A stretch of DNA of 64,000 nt from Myxococcus xanthus. GTDB taxonomy: Bacteria > Myxococcota > Myxococcia > Myxococcales > Myxococcaceae. A program made the translations under genes and the position numbers. Of the stretch, positions 59,538-64,000 are shown in pieces. The DNA lies in contig NZ_JABFNS010000022.1 in NCBI RefSeq assembly GCF_013116825.1, positions 1 through 64,000 on the forward strand. The letters are read 5' to 3'. The notes under the pieces are model-generated. The model was not told the DNA's origin, did not search any database, and saw only the letters and a list, made by a program, of their open reading frames with translations. Each line of letters begins with the position of its first letter. Positions within the stretch are counted from its first letter, which is position 1.

Positions 59538-62500
59538 CTACCTGCGCACCTGTACCTCCACGTGCGTACCCACGGCGACGCGCAGCTCGTGCAGGTCCTC
59601 GGAGGTGGCGAACACCAACAGTTCCCGCAGCTTGTTGCGCACCGGGACGCGGAAGGCGGAGCCCGTCTCGCCCTGCACCATTCGGCGCACCGGCTCCATC
59701 TCTCCCGCAGCGAGCAGACCCGCCCGCGCCGCGGTGAGCTCCGCGCCCTCCAGGTACTGCCGCACGGCCTGCGGCGTCGCGGTGGGCAACCAGGCACGCG
59801 CCGCCTTCGCCAGCGCCGCGCGGTCCGGCTCGTTGAGGCTCCGCTCCAGCAGCCGACGCTCCGGCTCCACCAGGTGCTGCGCTTCCGCGATGCGCACGTT
59901 GCCCACGACGAGGCTCAGCGCCGCCTGGAGGATGGCCTCCAGCCGCTCGGGGGCCACGCGCTGGCTGAAGGCCAGCTCGGAGCGCGCCAGCGCCAGGGTG
60001 CGGCCCAGGAGGTAATAGACCTCCTTCTGGCCCTGCTCCGCGAAGTACTTGCCGCCCACGCGCAGCGAGGCCGGGTGCGTCTGGAGCAACTCCACGTTGA
60101 TGAGCGGCTCGGGCGCCGGCTCGTTGGAGCGCTTCGCCATCCGCTCACGCGTCGCCACGAGGAAGGGCGAGTACAGCTCCACCGCCTCCATGCCCAGCAC
60201 GCGCGCCACATACCGATAGTGGTGGACGTGGTACTCGGGCGCACTGGCCACGTCGATGCGGTGGCGCTTGGGCACCAGTTGGTACTGCTGGGACGGCACC
60301 GCGTACAGGTGCCCCACCTTCGCGAAGAGGAGGCCCAGCAGCTCCGCCAGCGGGCCGCGCGCCTTCGGGTGGAACAGGTGGTTGTGCCACAGCTGGTCGT
60401 TCAGCGGCCGCGGCTCCACCTTCTCCTTGTTCTTCGCGTAGGGCCCCAGCTTGGTGAGGATCTCCTGCTCGTCCTCCCCTGCCTCGCCCAGCAGGCCGGA
60501 CACCGCCTGCGCGGCGAGCCAGGCGCCGTCGTAGTTCTTGCGCAGCGCGGACAGACGCACCAACGCGCCCACCACCTTGCGAGGGTCCGTCGTGTTCGGC
60601 AGCGCGCGACGGAGCGCTGCGATGGCCTCGTCCTCCCGGCCCGGCATCTGTCCGGCGAGGTCCGCGAAGGCCTCCTGCACCGCCGCGTCGTCGGGCAGGC
60701 CCTTGGCGGCCACGCCGTACGCGGCCACCGCGCCTTCCGGGTGCTTGAGCACCTGGAGGTACAGGTCGCCGAGCGCGCGCCACAGCGCCATGCGCGCCAC
60801 GTGCGTCTCCGGCGTCTTGGGCAGCCGGGCCAGCATCTTCGTGTAGTTCTCCTCCAGTTGCTTCCACTGGCGCGCCGCGCCGAGCATCGCCTCCAGCGCG
60901 CTGAAGGCCTCCACGAAGCGCGGGTCCAGGTCCAGGGCGGCGTTGAAGGCCTCGGTGGCGCCCTCCACGTCCTTCAGGTCATCGCGGCGCAGCTCGCCCA
61001 ACGCGAACCAGACGCGCTTGGCCTTGTGCGGCTCCAGGCCCAGCGCGGGGAGCGCCAGCATGCGCGCCAGCACGTCCGCCGCCTTCTGGCCCTGACGCGT
61101 CTCGCGCAGCAGCACGTAGAGCTGGTCCATCACCTCCGGCGCGTCCGGCTGGGACTTGAGCGCGTTGGTGAAGGCGTCAATGGCCATGTACGGGTCATGC
61201 AGCTCGTCACGCGCGATGCGGCCCAGCTCCAGGCACACCTTCGCGCGGGCCTCGCCCTCCAGCACACCCACCAACTGCTGCCGCAGCTCGGCGGACTTCT
61301 CGTACTGGCCCTGCTTCTCCAGGAGCGCCACCAACGCGCGCAGCGTCGGCTCGTGGCCCGGGTCGATGGCCAGCGCCTTCTCGAAGTGGTTCTGCGCGCG
61401 ATCCGTCTGGTTCAGCGCGGCGTGGATGTCGCCGAGCTGCCAGTACACCTCCACCACCTCCAGGTCCGTCAGCTCCTCGCGGTGGTGGATGAGGATGGTC
61501 TGGAAGACCTTGAGCGCGCCTTCGTAGCGGCGCGTCTGCACCAGCAGGTTGCCGTAGCCCTCCAGCGCGGGCAGGTACGTCGCGTCCAACTCGTAGGCCT
61601 TCTCGTAGCAGCCCAGCGCCTTGTCACGCTTGCCCAGCTTCTCCGCCACGTAGCCCAGGCGGTAGAGCTGACGGCAGAGGTCCGCGGCGGAGACGGAGTC
61701 CTTGTCCGCCACCGCCATCTCCGCCATCTTCCGCGTGACGATGTCCAGCATCCGCTCGCCGGCGGCCCAGTCCTCGTGCGCGATGTACACGTCCGACAGC
61801 GGGCGCGCGGCCTCCAGGCTGTCCGGGATGTGCTTCAGCGCTTCCTGCCAGTAGCCGGTGGCGGTGTCCCGGTCCTCGCGCGTCTCCGCGTGGTAGCGCG
61901 CGACGTCCAGCAGCGCGCGGCCCTTGGCGGCCGGGTCCTCGGTCTGCTCCGCCTCCTGACGCAGGGTCTGCTCGTAGCCGCTCCAGTCCTTCTCCTGCTC
62001 CTGGATGCCCTTGAGGGCGCGGATGCTGGGCAGGTGGCCGGGGTCCACCGCGAGCGCCTGCTGATAGGCGGTCCGGGCGCTGCCCGTGTCCATCAGCATG
62101 TCCTCGTTGATCTTGCCCAGGCGGTAGTACAGCTCCACCGCGTCCTTTGACTGCCCGGCGAGCTCCGCCTCCTTCGACAGCATCTCCAGCGCGAAGGGCC
62201 AGTTGCCGCTGCGCTCGTACATCGTGCCCAGCGCGTGCAACGCCGGACGGCACTCAGCGTCCACCGCGAGCGCCGCGTGGAAGTTGTTCACCGCGCGGTC
62301 CAGCGCCTTGAGCTGCTGGTACTGGACGTTGCCGATGTCCACGTAGAGCTCGGCCTGCTCCTGCGGGCTGACGGCCAGCGCGAGCTGCCGCTCGTACGCC
62401 GCGATGAGGTCCTCCCACCGCCCCTGCGCCCGGCGCAGCCGGATGAGCGTCTTGATGGCCTGGACGTTCTGCGGATCGATGGCGAGCACGCTCTCCACGC

Positions 62501-64000
62501 AGACGTCCGCGTTCGCCGGGTTCTGGTACTTGTCCTCCCAGATGGTCGCGCTGCGGAAGAGGACGCGGATCTTCTCGCGCCAGTCCTCGCTCAGCTCCAA
62601 CATCCGCTCGTAGATGGCGAGCAGGTCCGCCGGGTGGTCCAACCGCGTGTGGAGCCGCTCCAGCGAGTCCAGCGCCTCGCGGTTGACGGGGTCAAACTCC
62701 AGCGCCTGCCGGTACGCGGCCACCGCCGACTCGTCATCGCCGATGTCACGCTCGTAGACGCCCGCCACCTCCACCTGGATGCGCGCGCGCTCCTCGATGC
62801 TGTCCGCCAGGTCCCGGGCCCGCAGCAGCGTGGACGCCACGTCCGGCCACGACCGCTGACGACGGTACAGCGCGGTGAGCACGCCGAGCGTCTCCGCGTC
62901 GGGCTCGAGCTCCAACGCACGCAGCAGCGCGCTGGCGGACTCAACGGGGTCCTCCAACTGCTCGTCCCAGACGCGGGCAATCTCGCGGAGGATGCCCTTG
63001 CGCTGCTCGATGGAGCCGGCGGCCTCCAGCTTCTGCTCCAGCGCCACCACGTACTCACGCTGACGGCCACGCCGCTGGAACACCGCGGCGAGCCCATCCA
63101 GCGCGGTGGCGTTGGTCGGGTCGAACTCGAGGATCTTCCGGAACGCCGCTTCCGCCGCCTGCGGATCATCCAGGTGCGTGTCGTGGACACGCGCCAGCGT
63201 CGCGTAGAGCCGCTCGGCCAGGGCGCCGCGCGGCAGCTCGTCGGCGACCTCCTCGTAGACGGCGGCCAGCTCCTCGTGGCTGCCCGTCTCGTCAGCCAGC
63301 CGCTCCACCTCCTCGCGCAGCGTGTCGTCCGACGCGTCCAACTGGAGCGCGCGGCACAGCGCCAGGAAGGCCACGTCCTTCTGTCCCAGCCGCGCTTCCT
63401 GCACCCGGGCCAGCTCGCGCAGCGCGGCCAGCTTCTCCTCGTCGGTGACGAGGTGGGGCATGTAGCGGTCCATCACCTGGGCGTACGCACGCCAGTCGTT
63501 GTGCGTCCGGTACAAGTCACACGCGCGCTCGTAGGCGGTGCGGTTGGCGGGGTCCAGCTCGAGCACCTTCTCCAGCGCGCCCGAGGACAGCTCGGGCTTT
63601 CCGCCCTGCCCCACCCACAGGTCCGCCACCGAGAAGTAGGCAGCGACAGCCTGCTCACGCTCCTCCGTCAGGAGGTGCACCTGCACCTTCAGCTCCAGCG
63701 CGCGCACCGCGTCGTTCCACGCACGCAGTGACACGAAGAGCTCATGCACGCGGTCCAGCTCGGGAACCTGGTGCGGCTCCACTTCCAGCGCGCGGCGGGC
63801 GGCATCCAGGGACTCCTCGCGGCGCCCCATGCCGGCGAGCACTTCCGCCAGGCGCAGACGCAGCGCCTTCACGCCGTCACTGCTCTCCTGAAGAGGAATC
63901 AGCCGGCGCAGCACGCCCACCAGCTCTTCACGCTGGCCCGTTTCGTCATACAGCTCGCGCAGCGTGTCGAGCACGCCGCGGTGACGTGCATCCCGGTCCA
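59538..64000 (-). CDS. gltI: TPR-repeat gliding-motility protein GltI (AgmK), 5' part beyond the window
   Basis: The reading frame stays open through base 64000, so only the C-terminal ~1487 residues are seen. Nearly all of it is made of tandem TPR-like helical repeats of ~34 residues (for example AVAAYRQALEFDPVNREALDSLERL). The last ~350 residues differ and end EDLHELRVAVGTHVEVQVRR. GltI (AgmK) of M. xanthus is a giant cytoplasmic or envelope-associated TPR protein of the gliding apparatus, encoded next to gltJ. The adjacency, strand and repeat content agree with that identification. An in-frame GTG at 63974 is merely internal. Confidence 0.82.
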   Translation of the reverse strand, partial: DRDARHRGVLDTLRELYDETGQREELVGVLRRLIPLQESSDGVKALRLRLAEVLAGMGRREESLDAARRALEVEPHQVPELDRVHELFVSLRAWNDAVRALELKVQVHLLTEEREQAVAAYFSVADLWVGQGGKPELSSGALEKVLELDPANRTAYERACDLYRTHNDWRAYAQVMDRYMPHLVTDEEKLAALRELARVQEARLGQKDVAFLALCRALQLDASDDTLREEVERLADETGSHEELAAVYEEVADELPRGALAERLYATLARVHDTHLDDPQAAEAAFRKILEFDPTNATALDGLAAVFQRRGRQREYVVALEQKLEAAGSIEQRKGILREIARVWDEQLEDPVESASALLRALELEPDAETLGVLTALYRRQRSWPDVASTLLRARDLADSIEERARIQVEVAGVYERDIGDDESAVAAYRQALEFDPVNREALDSLERLHTRLDHPADLLAIYERMLELSEDWREKIRVLFRSATIWEDKYQNPANADVCVESVLAIDPQNVQAIKTLIRLRRAQGRWEDLIAAYERQLALAVSPQEQAELYVDIGNVQYQQLKALDRAVNNFHAALAVDAECRPALHALGTMYERSGNWPFALEMLSKEAELAGQSKDAVELYYRLGKINEDMLMDTGSARTAYQQALAVDPGHLPSIRALKGIQEQEKDWSGYEQTLRQEAEQTEDPAAKGRALLDVARYHAETREDRDTATGYWQEALKHIPDSLEAARPLSDVYIAHEDWAAGERMLDIVTRKMAEMAVADKDSVSAADLCRQLYRLGYVAEKLGKRDKALGCYEKAYELDATYLPALEGYGNLLVQTRRYEGALKVFQTILIHHREELTDLEVVEVYWQLGDIHAALNQTDRAQNHFEKALAIDPGHEPTLRALVALLEKQGQYEKSAELRQQLVGVLEGEARAKVCLELGRIARDELHDPYMAIDAFTNALKSQPDAPEVMDQLYVLLRETRQGQKAADVLARMLALPALGLEPHKAKRVWFALGELRRDDLKDVEGATEAFNAALDLDPRFVEAFSALEAMLGAARQWKQLEENYTKMLARLPKTPETHVARMALWRALGDLYLQVLKHPEGAVAAYGVAAKGLPDDAAVQEAFADLAGQMPGREDEAIAALRRALPNTTDPRKVVGALVRLSALRKNYDGAWLAAQAVSGLLGEAGEDEQEILTKLGPYAKNKEKVEPRPLNDQLWHNHLFHPKARGPLAELLGLLFAKVGHLYAVPSQQYQLVPKRHRIDVASAPEYHVHHYRYVARVLGMEAVELYSPFLVATRERMAKRSNEPAPEPLINVELLQTHPASLRVGGKYFAEQGQKEVYYLLGRTLALARSELAFSQRVAPERLEAILQAALSLVVGNVRIAEAQHLVEPERRLLERSLNEPDRAALAKAARAWLPTATPQAVRQYLEGAELTAARAGLLAAGEMEPVRRMVQGETGSAFRVPVRNKLRELLVFATSEDLHELRVAVGTHVEVQVRR

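Noticed and set aside
59562-62150. An 862-codon plus-strand open frame opposite the TPR gene
   Set aside because: It is a mirror of the codon bias of the high-GC minus-strand gene; its translation is rich in Arg, Leu, His and Gln without any domain, whereas the minus strand encodes clear TPR repeats.

Overview
The window is high-GC, densely coded DNA from a myxobacterium, most probably Myxococcus or a close relative. The strongest evidence is at the right edge. A 675-residue protein with an N-terminal zinc ribbon, a GYF domain, one membrane helix and an AgmX/PglI-type C-terminus matches the gliding-motility protein GltJ (AgmX). The giant TPR gene beside it matches GltI (AgmK). Secreted GH6 and GH16 glycanases and many lipoproteins fit a predatory soil bacterium.

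Layout. 1-10813: part of a type VI secretion (T6SS) operon in the order tssA (cut by the left edge), tssB, tssC, hcp, tssE, tssF, tssG, tssH/clpV and an unrecognised lipoprotein gene, closed by an intrinsic terminator. 10963-11945: a short ribosome-hibernation-type protein and a membrane-anchored thioredoxin. 11964-18001: an accessory island with two divergent units. On the minus strand are a small conserved protein and a peptidoglycan-binding-like protein of the kind seen with VgrG loci. On the plus strand are a Cys-rich protein and a 1405-residue ComEC-like metallo-beta-lactamase fused to twelve NHL repeats. 18094-19461: GH16 glucanase. 19554-23372: sulfate ABC transporter (cysA, cysW, cysT, sbp). 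Upstream of it (23470-23544) is a 24-codon leader ORF with four consecutive Cys codons, followed by a terminator-like hairpin. This looks like cysteine-sensing attenuation.

23771-32862: three tandem, nearly touching genes for large Hsp100-like double-ATPase proteins. They share an unfamiliar N-terminal domain. In all three, ATPase domain 1 has lost its Walker B glutamate and arginine finger, and ATPase domain 2 keeps its catalytic motifs but lacks the GYVG pore loop. The first also ends in a domain resembling peptide-chain release factors. This is the best candidate for an undescribed system in the window.

32908-37759: Fe-superoxide dismutase with a flavin reductase, then a molybdopterin oxidoreductase operon (large subunit, 2Fe-2S subunit, diheme cytochrome). 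37837-49814: zinc-finger ClpC/ClpE-type ATPase, two unrecognised small proteins (one glycine-zipper-rich), an MFS exporter, a GH6 cellulase, an amidase, RecQ and a Tat-exported lipid-anchored pirin. 49879-51921: tRNA-Leu(UAA) and ffh. 52192-57137: a beta-propeller lipoprotein with locally low GC, a protein with RelA/SpoT-like features, a MORN-type protein and a Cys-rich lipoprotein. 57376-64000: gltJ and the 3' part of gltI.

No CRISPR array, insertion sequence, integrase or rRNA was seen. Functional statements rest on reading motifs by eye; no database search was run.
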